From Acetobacteraceae bacterium (GTDB lineage: Bacteria; Pseudomonadota; Alphaproteobacteria; Acetobacterales; Acetobacteraceae): a DNA stretch of 64,000 nucleotides. Below the pieces are notes generated by a model. It did no database searches and was not told where the DNA came from. It saw only the letters and a list, made by a program, of their open reading frames with translations. This document shows positions 30,913-42,608 of this stretch, piece after piece; the first letter of the stretch is position 1, and each line of letters begins with the position of its first letter. Where the stretch lies: positions 1,590,001 to 1,654,000 of the forward strand of contig CP154827.1 in the NCBI GenBank assembly GCA_039613835.1, given 5' to 3'. The position numbers and the translations under genes were made by a program.

Positions 30913-31452
30913 ATAAACAGGATGAATTCAGGTAAAAGCCAGCCTTGGCGGCGTTAACGCGGCCTCCACAAAAATCATTCTCGACTTTAAATAGCTGGAA
31001 ATTGCAGTATGACACTTGCGTGGCGGCGTGAGCGGCGTAAGAAGCGGCCATTCTCGCCTGTCAGACTCAAGCTGAAACGTCAAGGCCATGCGGAAAGAGG
31101 ACCGATCTATTGTGCGACGTTAAACGTAGTACTCATGTACTCATTTTTATAGAGCGCGCCAAATCTGAATCGAATCCTAATTTTCCGTTTGTTCGACAGC
31201 ATTCTTTCATGTTATCGATTATCTAACGAATCTCTAAACCAACATGTATTATTTAAGACTATAGAAGAATGAATCAAGATGTTTTTCCTTCCATTCACCG
31301 GCCTTAATCTCGGTTCTTGACCAAGTAATTATGTAATAGAACTTAGTAAAAATCGTCACGGGCAGCTTCTAAAATTTTTGAAACTGACGGATTGCTGTGT
31401 GGTTCCGCATGCCTGTCATGTTGTCGTGGCGGCAGTAGATGAGGTGCGTAGT
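30913..31452. other. AT-rich intergenic stretch between pentapeptide genes
   Basis: No supported gene was found. A short direct repeat, TACTCAT at 31130-31136 and 31138-31144, is present. The 31150-31340 part is strongly AT-rich, contrasting with the surrounding coding DNA, and may hold a promoter for copy 3. Confidence 0.45.
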
Positions 31453-32052
31453 GTGTTGTTTTACTTCCTTCGCAAAACTCCAGATCAACCCCGCCAGTTT
31501 GTCCTGGCTGAGGATGAACGATCACCCGCCTACACGACCTTTGAAAACGCATCACCTCATAACACGACGTTGGTCAGCCGGGATCTCCGACGCGTTTTTC
31601 TACATGATGCGGATCTCTATGGCCGCGACCTAACGAACGCAGATTTACGCGGGGCAAATCTGTCAGGGGCAGATCTCGCAGGTGCGTCTCTCGTCAATGC
31701 GTGTCTCACGGGCGCCGACCTCTCTTACGCATCCTTCGTTGGCGCGGACCTCTCCGATGCGGACCTGACGGGCACCATGGCGCGCGGGGCTGATTTTCGC
31801 GATGCGACGCTGACGAATACGCGATTTATCGGCGCCGTCTGCACTTCGGCGCGTTTCGGCGGGCAGGACCTGGCACGCACGGACTTCTCCGGTGCCGTCA
31901 TGACAGAATTGCGTTTTTCCCCCGCATTTTGGGGAGAGCAGGTGATCTTCGACATGCCGATCAGTTTTTCAGACGGGGAGCGGCGCATCTCCTTCGTCAA
32001 TGGGCGGGTGATGCGAGACGCGAGACGCGCCCCCCGCATCTTCAAACCGTGA
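31453..32052 (+). CDS. Pentapeptide-repeat protein (copy 3), intact
   Basis: The N-terminus 'LFYFLRKTPDQPRQFVLAED' resembles that of copy 2 in layout. From about residue 45 there are some 20 regular A(D/N)LXX units ('DADLYGRDLTNADLRGANLS' and on), interrupted once by 'GTMARGADF'. A C-terminal non-repeat segment 'FSPAFWGEQVIFDMPISFSD' is shared with copy 1. I chose GTG 31453 because GAGGTG lies 7-10 bases upstream; a longer in-frame extension exists but lacks a Shine-Dalgarno. It is the only intact member of the three. It precedes the Hint-domain gene by 104 bases in the same direction. Confidence 0.78.
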   Translation: MLFYFLRKTPDQPRQFVLAEDERSPAYTTFENASPHNTTLVSRDLRRVFLHDADLYGRDLTNADLRGANLSGADLAGASLVNACLTGADLSYASFVGADLSDADLTGTMARGADFRDATLTNTRFIGAVCTSARFGGQDLARTDFSGAVMTELRFSPAFWGEQVIFDMPISFSDGERRISFVNGRVMRDARRAPRIFKP

Positions 32053-32156
32053 CCCCCATGTTGCGGAAAGCTCAAGGCCGTCAGCAAATGAGCCCGCCCC
32101 GATGAAAGCCGACCCTGCGGCAAAAACAATCATTATCGAAGAGAGGACTTGAAGTC

Positions 32157-33677
32157 ATGGCAACAACTTGGATCGTGTTGCCCGGAGATAACGGTACAGG
32201 ATGGAATAAATGGGTCAATGGCGGCGATGCATTGATTTTCCAACCGAAGACTGTTGGTGGAAATATCACCGTCAATGGTGGCGGTCGTGTGCAGTTAAAC
32301 GCAGATGTGATCATTCGCGGACTCACCATAAATGATGGAGACGTTTACTCCTCAGGCCAGGGGCCGACGATTGATGGTTTGACGATCAATGGCGGCAGGT
32401 TTCAGATGACGGCCCGCACCACGCTGCTCAATAACATCACCCTCAACTGGGGTGACTCAGTCTCGTGGGCCGGCGGGCCTGTTTACTATAATGCCTCAAC
32501 AATTTTGATGATCAACGCGGGCAAAATGAGGATGCCAACCCCGGAGGTCCTTGATAATTCCGGCCCTCTGCGCGTCAATCTTGGCTCCGGTGGGCACTTT
32601 GAAACCTACGCTAAAGATCTTGATCATTATTACTTCAACGTTACGGGCGACTCATTTAACATCGATATCATCGACCTGAAATATTGGGGCAAACAGGTCA
32701 GCAGTATCACGCCGAATTCATCCGGCATCACCATCCATCTCACCAACGGAAATTCTCTGACCTTGAACGGTAATTTCCCCCGGGGTGCAATGGAGGGCGG
32801 GCCCTGAGGGCGGTATTGGGATCTTCGCCTGTTTCGCTGAAGGCACTTTCATCCAAACTCCTGACAGAAACCGCCGTGTTGAGGAGCAGGCTGTCGGGGA
32901 TGCCGTCTCACGCAGGACGGCCCGCGTCAGATTACCTGGGTTGGCCGCAAGACGCTCAACCTCCACGGTGCCATCCCGGATGAAAGCCTTCTTGTGCATA
33001 TACGGCCCCATGCTTTCGGGGACCAGCAACCCGCCCGTGACCTCTGGATCACGTCTGAGCACTGCGTCTGGGTGGCTGGCGCCATGATCCCGGTTCGGTG
33101 CCTGATAAATGATACCTCAATCACTTATGACCGGGACCGCCTGCACTACACTTATTATCACTTCACCCTGTCCGAATATGCCGTCATTTATGCGGAGAAT
33201 CTGCCCACAGAGAGCTACCGTCCCAACGCGTCGCGCCAACGTTTTGACTCGGTTGAGCCGGATGCTTCTTCTGTTCCGTTCAACGCGCAACTTCCGCTCC
33301 TGCATTCGGCCGAGACTCTCAAGAATGTCTGGTCAATGCTTACTGAGAGAGCCGCGTCGCTTGGCTATGGTGGTCATGCCGCGCAGGATGCTTCCTCTTC
33401 CATCCGGGAAGTGAGACTGAGGACGGACACGGGAGAGGCAGTGACATTCATCTCCGCCAATGGCACGAGAGCGAAATTCTCCGTCCCGCCGCGCGCGAAA
33501 TATCTCGTGATAGAAACGGATACAGCCCGCCCCAAAACAGGCATTTCTGGCGACGACAGGGCTGCCTACTTGGGCCCGCGCAAAACTTGTTTCTTCTTGA
33601 TCTGCGCGATGGCTTTGGCCGGGTTGAGGCCTTTCGGACAAGTCTGCGTACAATTCATTATCGACCGACAGGCATAA
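32157..33677 (+). pseudogene. Beta-helix protein with C-terminal Hint domain, frameshifted
   Basis: ATG 32157 begins a 217-codon beta-helix part with Gly/Asn-rich units ('DVIIRGLTINDGDVYSSGQ', 'IDGLTINGGRFQMTARTTLL'). The frame stops at 32805-32807. Shifted sequence continues as 'GIGIFACFAEGTFIQTPDR', where Cys (TGT 32830-32832) is the Hint nucleophile position. After another shift near 32900-32930 come 'ITWVGRKTLNLHGAIPDESL', 'HAFGDQQPARDLWITSEHC' and 'AVIYAENLPTESY', typical of the bacterial Hint_2 family. Such Hint modules may self-cleave. The last ~110 bases overlap sdhB antisense, so the natural stop may lie before 33566. Two or more indels disrupt it. Confidence 0.75.
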
Positions 33678-34351
33678 AGCTTCATCGGGTCATCGAGATT
33701 TTCCAACCTTTCAACCTCATGCGTGTCACGGGAATCAACAATCCACCTTTGTGCCGCAAGCAAAGTCGCCGGGCCGAGATACTGATCCCCATTCCACCAA
33801 TAAGAAGGACAGGAAGTCGTGCAGCAGAAACACAAAATACATTCCCACAATCCATCGAGTTTTTCGCGGTCCGCAATGGATTGATGCCGCTCCTCATCTT
33901 TCGGTGCAGGGGTCTCATTTTTCAGCCAGGGCTCAATGACTTCCAGCTGCTTATAGGCCCCGTTCAGGTTGGGAACCAGATCCTTGACGACCGGCATGTG
34001 CGGAAGCGGGTTGATGGTCACCACGCCTTTGATGCTCTCAATAGGCTTGAGGCAGGCAAGCGTATTCTCGCCATCGATATTCATCGCGCATGATCCGCAA
34101 ATACCTTCACGACAGGACCGGCGGAAGGTCAGGGTCGGGTCAACCTCATTTTTGATGAAGAGCAGCGCATCGAGAATCATGGGGCCGATTTTGTCAAGGT
34201 CCAGCTCGTAACGATCCATCCGCGGCGTCTCGCCTGCATCCGGTGACCAGCGATAAACCTGGAAGAACCGACGATTCTTTGCCCCCGCCGCCGCAAGAAA
34301 TGTTTTCCCCTGGGTGACTCTGCTCTCCTCGGAAAGCCGTAATTCAGCCAT
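33566..34351 (-). CDS. sdhB: Succinate dehydrogenase iron-sulfur subunit
   Basis: The 261-residue protein carries all three cluster motifs: [2Fe-2S] in '[15 protein letters not shown]', [4Fe-4S] in '[13 protein letters not shown]' and [3Fe-4S] in '[17 protein letters not shown]'. It passes electrons from SdhA to the quinone site of the membrane anchor. It is the last gene of sdhC-sdhD-sdhA-sdhB, 12 bases after sdhA. Its stop at 33566-33568 lies inside the antisense 3' tail of the Hint-domain gene. Confidence 0.97.
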   Translation of the reverse strand: MAELRLSEESRVTQGKTFLAAAGAKNRRFFQVYRWSPDAGETPRMDRYELDLDKIGPMILDALLFIKNEVDPTLTFRRSCREGICGSCAMNIDGENTLACLKPIESIKGVVTINPLPHMPVVKDLVPNLNGAYKQLEVIEPWLKNETPAPKDEERHQSIADREKLDGLWECILCFCCTTSCPSYWWNGDQYLGPATLLAAQRWIVDSRDTHEVERLENLDDPMKLYACRSIMNCTQTCPKGLNPAKAIAQIKKKQVLRGPK

Positions 34352-34363
34352 CGCGACCTCTCC

Positions 34364-36160
34364 TTAGTAAACGCGCTTTTTAGGGGGGAAGACCTCAACG
34401 TCATCCGTGAGGGTTTTAAGGTGCACCGGCCGATAAGTCAGCCGGACGCCGCCCTGCGCGTCGAGGTAGGAAACTGTGTGCTTCATCCAGTTCTTATCGT
34501 CACGCTCTGGATAATCGTCATGGGCGTGGGCCCCGCGCGACTCATGGCGGGCATGGGCGCTTTCGATTGTGACAGTTGCATTGGCGAGGAGGTTCTGATA
34601 TTCTAGCGCCTCCATCAGGTCGCTATTCCAGATCAAGGAGCGATCTCGCAGAGCCACTTGCTGACTATCCTTCCAGAGGGCGCGTATTTTATCGCAGCCT
34701 TCCGACAGGGACTTGTCGTTTCTGAACACGGACGCATGCGCCTGCATGGTGCACTGCAGGCGCTCCCGCAATTGTGCGACCGTATATGTCCCATCAGCGT
34801 GGCGCAATTTGTCGAAAGAGGCGATGATTTTTTCGACCTCCGCCTCCGGCGCCGACGACACGGGAAGTTTGGGGTCGATCTGCTCCGCCGCCCGCCGCGC
34901 GACCGCACGCCCGAACACGATGAGATCAAGCAGCGAATTTGTCCCGAGCCGGTTCGCACCATGCACGGAGACACATGCCGCTTCACCCGCCGCCATCAGG
35001 CCGGGGACAATGTGATCGGGGTCGTCCTCCGTCGGGTTGATAACCTCGCCATGTATCGTGGTCGGCACGCCCCCCATATTGTAATGCACGGTCGGCAGGA
35101 CGGGTGCAGGCTCCCGCGTGACATCAACGCCAGCAAAAACACGCACCGTCTCCGAGATGCCAGGCAGGCGCTGATGCAAAAGGTCAGCGCCCAGATGCTC
35201 AAGATGAAGCATGATATGGTCTTTATTCGGACCGCATCCCCGCCCCTCATTGATTTCAATGGTCATGGCGCGTGAGACGACATCTCGAGATGCGAGATCT
35301 TTCGTTGTGGGCGCATAGCGCTCCATGAAGCGCTCACCATCCGCATTGGTCAGATAACCGCCTTCGCCACGGCACCCTTCTGTCAGCAGGCATCCAGCAG
35401 GGTAAATCCCTGTCGGGTGGAACTGCACAAATTCCATGTCCTGCGTCGGTAACCTCGCGCGCATCGCCAGGCCGCCACCATCACCGGTGCAGGAATGCGC
35501 CGCCGTGCAGCTTAAAAACGCGCGGCCATAACCACCCGTGGCGAGCACAACCATTTTCGCGCTGAAGATGTGGATCGTGCCATCATCCAGGCACCACGCC
35601 ACAATACCGCGACACTGACCCGCCTCATCCATAATGAGGTCGAGCACGAAGAACTCGACGTAAAATGAGACCTTGTGCTTCAGGCCTTGCTGGTACAGCG
35701 TATGCAGAATAGCGTGCCCCGTACGGTCTGCCGCCGCGCAGGCGCGCGGCACGGGGGACTGCCCGAATTCCCGCGTGTGACCGCCAAAAGGGCGCTGATA
35801 GATGCGACCATCCTCAGTGCGAGAAAAAGGCACGCCCAGATGTTCCAGCTCCTTAACCGCGCTTTCCGCCTCACGACACATAAATTCGATAGCGTCCTGA
35901 TCCCCGAGCCAATCTGAGCCCTTAACGGTGTCATACATATGCCACCGCCAATTATCCTCCTCCATATTGCCGAGAGCCGCGCCGATCCCGCCCTGCGCGG
36001 CCACCGTGTGGCTACGCGTTGGAAACACTTTGGTGACGCACGCTGTGCGCAGCCCCGCCGCCCCCATACCGAGCGTGGCGCGCAACCCCGCACCACCCGC
36101 ACCCACCACGACGACATCATATTCGTGACGGATCACGCGATAAGAATCGGAGATCGTCAT
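34364..36160 (-). CDS. sdhA: Succinate dehydrogenase flavoprotein subunit
   Basis: The 598-residue FAD protein oxidises succinate to fumarate in the TCA cycle and feeds quinone. The FAD-binding '[15 protein letters not shown]' is near residue 17, and the covalent-FAD His is in '[18 protein letters not shown]'. The active-site segments '[19 protein letters not shown]' and '[19 protein letters not shown]' are intact. ATG overlaps the end of sdhD by 4 bases. Full length with no lesion. Confidence 0.98.
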   Translation of the reverse strand: MTISDSYRVIRHEYDVVVVGAGGAGLRATLGMGAAGLRTACVTKVFPTRSHTVAAQGGIGAALGNMEEDNWRWHMYDTVKGSDWLGDQDAIEFMCREAESAVKELEHLGVPFSRTEDGRIYQRPFGGHTREFGQSPVPRACAAADRTGHAILHTLYQQGLKHKVSFYVEFFVLDLIMDEAGQCRGIVAWCLDDGTIHIFSAKMVVLATGGYGRAFLSCTAAHSCTGDGGGLAMRARLPTQDMEFVQFHPTGIYPAGCLLTEGCRGEGGYLTNADGERFMERYAPTTKDLASRDVVSRAMTIEINEGRGCGPNKDHIMLHLEHLGADLLHQRLPGISETVRVFAGVDVTREPAPVLPTVHYNMGGVPTTIHGEVINPTEDDPDHIVPGLMAAGEAACVSVHGANRLGTNSLLDLIVFGRAVARRAAEQIDPKLPVSSAPEAEVEKIIASFDKLRHADGTYTVAQLRERLQCTMQAHASVFRNDKSLSEGCDKIRALWKDSQQVALRDRSLIWNSDLMEALEYQNLLANATVTIESAHARHESRGAHAHDDYPERDDKNWMKHTVSYLDAQGGVRLTYRPVHLKTLTDDVEVFPPKKRVY

Positions 36161-36537
36161 TTATCCGCCCCCGCCCTGCTTTGGCGTCGCAGCTGCAAAA
36201 GGGACAGCACGACGCTCAACACAAACCCCACACAGAAAACGCGGGTCAGCGCCTTAGCCGCTTTTTGTCGCGCACCCCTGAAGTAATCGCCGATAATTAC
36301 CTCCAGCCCCAATTGCATGTGGCGCGCCGCGAGCCCAACCATAAGCGCCAGGGCAATAATGTGACGCGGCCTGCCAAACCATGCGACGAGGACATCTCGC
36401 GATTTTCCGATCGCGTTGAAAGCGAACAGGCTGGTCCAGAGTGTCAGTGGTATCAGCATGACCGCACTCGCACGCTCCTGAAGCCAATGCGGGCGTCCTT
36501 TTTTGTGAGGGTGTTCTTCAGCTTGGGTTTTCATCAT
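36157..36537 (-). CDS. sdhD: Succinate dehydrogenase membrane anchor subunit
   Basis: This 126-residue protein has three hydrophobic helices. The heme/quinone-site pattern '[17 protein letters not shown]' is near residues 73-89, the usual HxxxGxxxIxxDY form. An N-terminal '[19 protein letters not shown]' segment matches the family. It overlaps sdhC by 4 bases (ATGA) and sdhA by 4 bases, so the four subunits are translationally coupled. Confidence 0.93.
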   Translation of the reverse strand: MMKTQAEEHPHKKGRPHWLQERASAVMLIPLTLWTSLFAFNAIGKSRDVLVAWFGRPRHIIALALMVGLAARHMQLGLEVIIGDYFRGARQKAAKALTRVFCVGFVLSVVLSLLQLRRQSRAGADK

Positions 36538-36989
36538 TCAGAACCTCTGCGACGTCTTGCGCGCATTGTCAGACTTCCGAGGACGATGGTCGTCATCATC
36601 ATTGTCATCATTAGGGCGCGCGGGCCGTCTTTGTTGATCTGCGTTTTTTCCAGCCGGTGCGCATCATCCCAGATAAGGTGACGTAAACCCGCCACGAGAT
36701 GATAAATGGAGGCGGCGCACCACCCGGCCAATGTCAGCCGCGCAACCGGGTGACGGAGCAGTGCATTGGATCTTTGGTAAGCAACCCCACCACGTGCGAG
36801 GCCACGCAGCCAGTAGGCAAACACTCCTAACCCTGCAGTCGAGGCCACCCCGGCAAGGCGGTTGCCGATCGACATCAACATGGAAAGGCGGAATTTATAA
36901 ATTGTCAGATGAGGGGATTTCGGCCGCCGTACCCGGTTACCTTCAGAATTGACACCTTCATAAAGGGAGTCGCGGCGATCAGTCACCAT
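36534..36989 (-). CDS. sdhC: Succinate dehydrogenase cytochrome b556 subunit
   Basis: The 151-residue protein has the signature 'RPKSPHLTIYKFRLSMLMSI' and 'GNRLAG' at the front and the heme-ligand region 'SIYHLVAGLRHLIWDD' later, with three membrane helices. It anchors SdhAB and holds heme b and the quinone site. It is the first gene of sdhCDAB. The 198 bases between it and the divergent zapE contain no other gene and presumably both promoters. Confidence 0.94.
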   Translation of the reverse strand: MVTDRRDSLYEGVNSEGNRVRRPKSPHLTIYKFRLSMLMSIGNRLAGVASTAGLGVFAYWLRGLARGGVAYQRSNALLRHPVARLTLAGWCAASIYHLVAGLRHLIWDDAHRLEKTQINKDGPRALMMTMMMTTIVLGSLTMRARRRRGSE

Positions 36990-37187
36990 CGTTACACTCT
37001 CAACCTGCCGTCATGGGATGGCCAACATACATCGGTGACGCCACAGCGTCACCCGTTACACAGCATTTGTGATGCGAAAAACGCTAAAGAATCCCTAATG
37101 AATCGCCCCTCACCCTTTACGCTGGCGGGGTGGGTTGATACCGGTCAAAGGGTCAGGCGATAAACGGAACGTCATGAGCATTTCATA

Positions 37188-38339
37188 ATGAAGGATTTAA
37201 TAATGCATAATGGCGCGACGCCCACGCCCGGCGGACTCAAAGCACTTTATCGCGAGGCGCTGGCTTTCGGTCGATTGGAGCCGGATGCGACCCAGGCCCA
37301 ATGTGTCGATGCGCTGGACGCATTCGGGCATGAGGCGACGCAGCAGAAATCCCATGCAACCACAGGACTGCGCTCAGCGATCAGAAGACGCATCACGCGC
37401 GCTGCGCCGGGCCGCGGCATCTACCTTTTGGGGGAGGTGGGACGCGGCAAAACCATGTTGATGGATCTGTTCTTTAAGAGTCTCGATTTCCGGCAGAAGC
37501 GGCGGGTGCATTTTCATGAGTTCATGCAGGAAATCCTGAGGGCTCTGAACAGTCCCCAATTGCGCCAAAAACGTTATGATGATCCGTTGGCGGAACTCGC
37601 CCAGCATAATCGCGTCCTTTGCTTTGACGAGTTTCAGCTTAATGACATGTCGGACGCTGTCGTCAATCTCCGCATAATCGACCTGCTTCTGACGGCGGGC
37701 GTCCATATTGTGATGACATCCAACACCCATCCGGATGCGTTGTTGCGCCATAATCGCCAGGCCCAAACGACCGTCCGCCCACTCATCACTCAAATTATGG
37801 CGCATGTATGCGTCATCACGCTGGCCGCGCAGCGTGATTATCGACGCGCGCGTGACATGGCTGAAAATGCCTGGCGCGTGCCTCCGGACGCGGAAAGCCG
37901 CAAGATTTTCTCGCGGCTTTTTGAGGAATTCTCCTCATCCGCGCCGTCGAAGGCGCATCTCCAGATCGGCTCACGTCAATTCCCGATCGCCTGTAGCGGG
38001 GACAAGGTGGCGCGATGTCAGTTTGCGGAACTCTGCTCCGTCATGTCTGGCACGGCGGAGTTTCTGGCGCTGGCCGCGCGCTATCCCGTGGTGATGATCG
38101 AAGCCATCCCGCAACTTTCCCCTGATCGCTATGATGAGGCGCTGCGTTTCATCCGTTTGATCGACGTGCTTTATGAGAACGGAACGCGTCTCTATGCGTC
38201 CTCTGACGTATGGCCAGAGGATCTCTACCCGGCGGGGGGGGGGAATGTAACGGCCTTCCAACGCACAATATCTCGCCTTGAGGAGATGCGCTCACGCTCA
38301 TGGCACGACCGGCCCGGTATGTCCGTATCCAAAGGGTGA
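37188..38339 (+). CDS. zapE: AFG1-family ATPase (cell division protein ZapE)
   Basis: The 383-residue P-loop ATPase shows Walker A 'LLGEVGRGKTMLMDLFF' near residue 83, Walker B 'RVLCFDEFQLNDMSDAVV' and the sensor-like 'IVMTSNTHPDALLRHN'. The 'RVHFHEFMQEIL' segment is typical of AFG1/ZapE, which in bacteria associates with the Z-ring and in mitochondria with membrane protein quality control. I chose ATG 37188; a second ATG at 37203 is possible. A G-rich run near 38238 does not break the frame. Alone on this strand. Confidence 0.9.
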   Translation: MKDLIMHNGATPTPGGLKALYREALAFGRLEPDATQAQCVDALDAFGHEATQQKSHATTGLRSAIRRRITRAAPGRGIYLLGEVGRGKTMLMDLFFKSLDFRQKRRVHFHEFMQEILRALNSPQLRQKRYDDPLAELAQHNRVLCFDEFQLNDMSDAVVNLRIIDLLLTAGVHIVMTSNTHPDALLRHNRQAQTTVRPLITQIMAHVCVITLAAQRDYRRARDMAENAWRVPPDAESRKIFSRLFEEFSSSAPSKAHLQIGSRQFPIACSGDKVARCQFAELCSVMSGTAEFLALAARYPVVMIEAIPQLSPDRYDEALRFIRLIDVLYENGTRLYASSDVWPEDLYPAGGGNVTAFQRTISRLEEMRSRSWHDRPGMSVSKG

Positions 38340-38352
38340 GATGACCGGTCAA

Positions 38353-38428
38353 TGGTGGGCGCACTAGGGCTCGAACCTAGGACCCGCTGATTAAGAGTCA
38401 GCCGCTCTACCAACTGAGCTATGCGCCC
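38353..38428 (-). tRNA. tRNA-Lys (anticodon CTT), CCA encoded
   Basis: On the minus strand the acceptor is GGGCGCA with TGCGCCC, then ACCA. The anticodon arm is GCTGA-CTCTTAA-TCAGC, giving anticodon CTT. D and T arms (GGTTCGAGCC) are canonical. Confidence 0.96.
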
Positions 38429-38496
38429 ATTGACGTGTTGTCGTGGGGAAGGATTTTAACAGCACGTTGCCCCATCGACAAGCCAGATGCGTCTTT

Positions 38497-39372
38497 TTAC
38501 GGTTTCAAAAGACGCATCAGATTTTCAAACTGGTCCAGACTGCGGTAATCCAGACGCAAATACCCACCTTTGCCATCATAGGCGATTTTGACCTTAAGCC
38601 CGAGATGGCGCGCCAAACCACTTTCGAGACGGATAATCTCATCGTTACGCGGTGTTTGCCGCCGCAGCTTGACGTTGGTTGAGGTGACCTGCTTCGCCAG
38701 CGCCTCCGTCTGGCGCACATTGAGATGCCGGGCGATAACGATGGCCGCGCCGGAGATCGGGTCCGGATGCGCCAGAAGCGCGCGCATGGCCCGCCGTCAG
38801 CTTGCCGGATTTGACAAGCTGTCGCACCCTGTGTGGCAGATTAAGGATACGCAACGTATTGGCGATATGGGAGCGCGACTTTCCGATGGCGTCGGATAAT
38901 TCCTCCTGCGTCAAGGCGAAATCTGTCTGAAGTCGCCGGAGCCCCTCTGCTTCTTCGATGGCGTTGAGATCGGCGCGTTGCAGGTTTTCAACCAAGGCTG
39001 CCACCATGGCGTCCGCATCATCAAAGTGGCGTATGTGCACCGGCACTTCATGCAGGCCCGCCCGCTGGGCCGCACACCAACGACGCTCACCGGCGATAAT
39101 CTGGAAAGTATTTTCCTGATTCAGCATCGGACGCACGAGAATTGGCTGGAGGATGCCGCGCGTCCTGATGGACTCCGTTAACTCGACAAGGTCCGTTTCA
39201 TCAATCGCCTGGCGCGGCTGGAAGCGCGCGGGTTCGAGTTGGTCCACCCCCCCCAGCACCGACATGTTCTGCGTGCGCTCAGTCACTTCCTCAGACGGCT
39301 GAGCGGGGCCTTCCTGATCATCACCCAAAAGCGCGGCCAGGCCGCGGTCGAGTCGGAGTGGGGGAGATTTCT

Positions 39373-39376
<4 letters not shown>
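38497..39376 (-). pseudogene. parB: Chromosome partitioning protein ParB, one frameshift
   Basis: ATG 39376 overlaps the parA stop (ATGA). The N-terminal 'MKKSPPLRLDRGLAALLGDD', the CTP-binding 'GERRWCAAQRAGLHEVPVH' and 'ENLQRADLNAIEEAEGLRRL', and the helix-turn-helix 'LTQEELSDAIGKSRSHIAN' are intact. After 'KLTAGHARA' the frame is lost near 38785. One frame over comes 'LLAHPDPISGAAIVIARHLN', then the C-terminal dimerisation domain ending 'FENLMRLLKP'. One missing base in the GCGCGC stretch explains it. ParB binds parS and loads SMC near the origin. As written, the DNA-binding part lacks its dimerisation domain. Confidence 0.88.
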
Positions 39377-40751
<1,375 letters not shown>

Positions 40752-40762
<11 letters not shown>

Positions 40763-42600
40763 ACCGGACATGGGCCAAAAGCGCGATCAATGCCGCAGGC
40801 GTTACGCCGGGCACACGCTGCGCCGCAGCGAAACTCGCCGGACGCGCGCGGGAGAGACGCTCCTGCATTTCCAGACTGAGCCCCGATTTTGGAATAATCA
40901 AGGTCATCCGCGAGGACGAGATCCGACTCAGCTTCCAACTGTTTGACCTCACGCGCCTGTCGCCGCAAATAGCCGGCATAACGCGCCTCTGTCTGCAAGT
41001 AGTCCCGGATGCGGCGGGCGGGGCAATTCAACATACCATGGCGCGATAGCTGACCAATCTTCAATCGTCTGCCCCAAAGTCAGGATGTCCATTATGGATC
41101 GTTTGCGACCATCCTGTGAGACGGTCAGCCCGGCCCGCTTAAGTTGCGCAGGATTCAAAGCGGGGATAGCCCCCTGTCTGATGGCCGCTTCAATGACGTC
41201 GCGCTCCCGCTCAAACGCTTGAAGTTGCGCCGATTCCGACACAGCCATATGTCGCGCCCAGCCCTGTCAAGCGCAGATCCGCATTATCCGCCCGCAGGAG
41301 CAAGCGATATTCCGCGCGTGAAGTGAACATGCGATAAGGTTCGGTCACACCTTGCAGGGTGAGGTCATCAAGCATCAGGCCGATATAAGCCTAGTCCCGG
41401 CTCAATATGAGAGGCGATGCGCCCGAGACGTGGCGTGCTGCATTGAGCCCGGCAATAAGGCCCTGCGCCGCCGCTTCCTCATATCCTGTCGTGCCATTAA
41501 TCTGCCCGGCAAAATAGAGCCCTTTAATGCCGCGCAGGGAGAGATTGGGCTGAAGGGCGCGTGATTCGACGTGATCATACTCCACCGCATAGCCCGGCGC
41601 GGCGATCTGCGCATGTGACAAGCCGGGAATTGACGCGATGATGTGCTTCTGAACCGCAAGCGGAAAGCTCGTGGAGATACCGTTCGGGTAAACGAGATCG
41701 CTACCAGGATGGCCGGGAAGCGCCTCCGGCTCCAGAAAAATCTGGTGGCTTTCCCGCTCACCGAATTTGACAATTTTATCCTCAATCGACGGGCAATAAC
41801 GCGGTCCTCGCCCTGCGATCGTGCCGCCATAAAGTGCTGACGCGGCAAGATTGTCGCGGATGATCTGATGTGTTTCTGACGTGGTATGGGTGATGCGGCA
41901 TGACAGCGTTTCATTTGGTAAATGCGACGTCATACGGCTGAAAGGTTCGGGCGCGTGGTCACTTGGGTCTTCCTGCAGGGTCTCCCAATCAATCGTTTCC
42001 CGCAAAAGCCGCGGCGGTGTGCCGGGTTTTCAGCCGTGACATGGGCAGATTCATGGCCCGAAGGCGTGCCAGCAAGGCGAGTGGCCGGGTTTTCGCCCAG
42101 CCTGCCCGCAGGCGTCTGCTCATGCCCGATATGGATGACACCGCCGAGGAAAGTGCCGGTCGTCAGAACGACCGCACCAGCATGATATTCCCTGCCATCC
42201 GCGCAAATGACACCCGCCACACGACCTGACTTAACGATGAGATCCGCAGCCTCTCCGCTCGCGATCTCAAGATTAGGCGTTTCTGTAAGAAGCCTCCCAA
42301 TCGCTTTGGCATAAAGGTGCCGATCCGCCTGCGCGCGGGGGCCATGGACTGCGGGGCCTTTCGAACGATTCAGCAGCTTGAAATGGATGCCCGCCCCATC
42401 AAGCCATCAAGCGTGTCGATCTCCTGCACGAGGTGGCCTTTCCCGATACCACCAATCGCCGGATTGCAGGACATGGCGCCAATCGTCTCAGGGCGTTGCG
42501 TTAACAAGGCCGTGCGCGCGCCGAAAGGCGCGGACGCACTTGCGGCCTCACTCCCGGCATGGCCGCCGCCGATGATAATGACGTCAAATTGATGCGACAT
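40752..42600 (-). pseudogene. mnmG: tRNA uridine-5-carboxymethylaminomethyl modification enzyme MnmG (GidA), nonsense and frameshifts
   Basis: ATG 42600 opens with FAD motif '[19 protein letters not shown]' and '[19 protein letters not shown]'. A short deletion near 42390 breaks the frame before '[19 protein letters not shown]'. Another break lies near 42010, and 'LSLRGIKGLYFAGQINGTTG' leads to a TAG at 41391-41393. It replaces the conserved Gln of 'SRDQAYIGLM', with reading continuing in the same frame through '[20 protein letters not shown]'. Two more shifts precede the C-terminal '[20 protein letters not shown]'. MnmG works with MnmE on U34 of tRNAs. Several independent lesions make this a firm pseudogene. 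Confidence 0.92.
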
Positions 42601-42608
42601 GATGAAGC

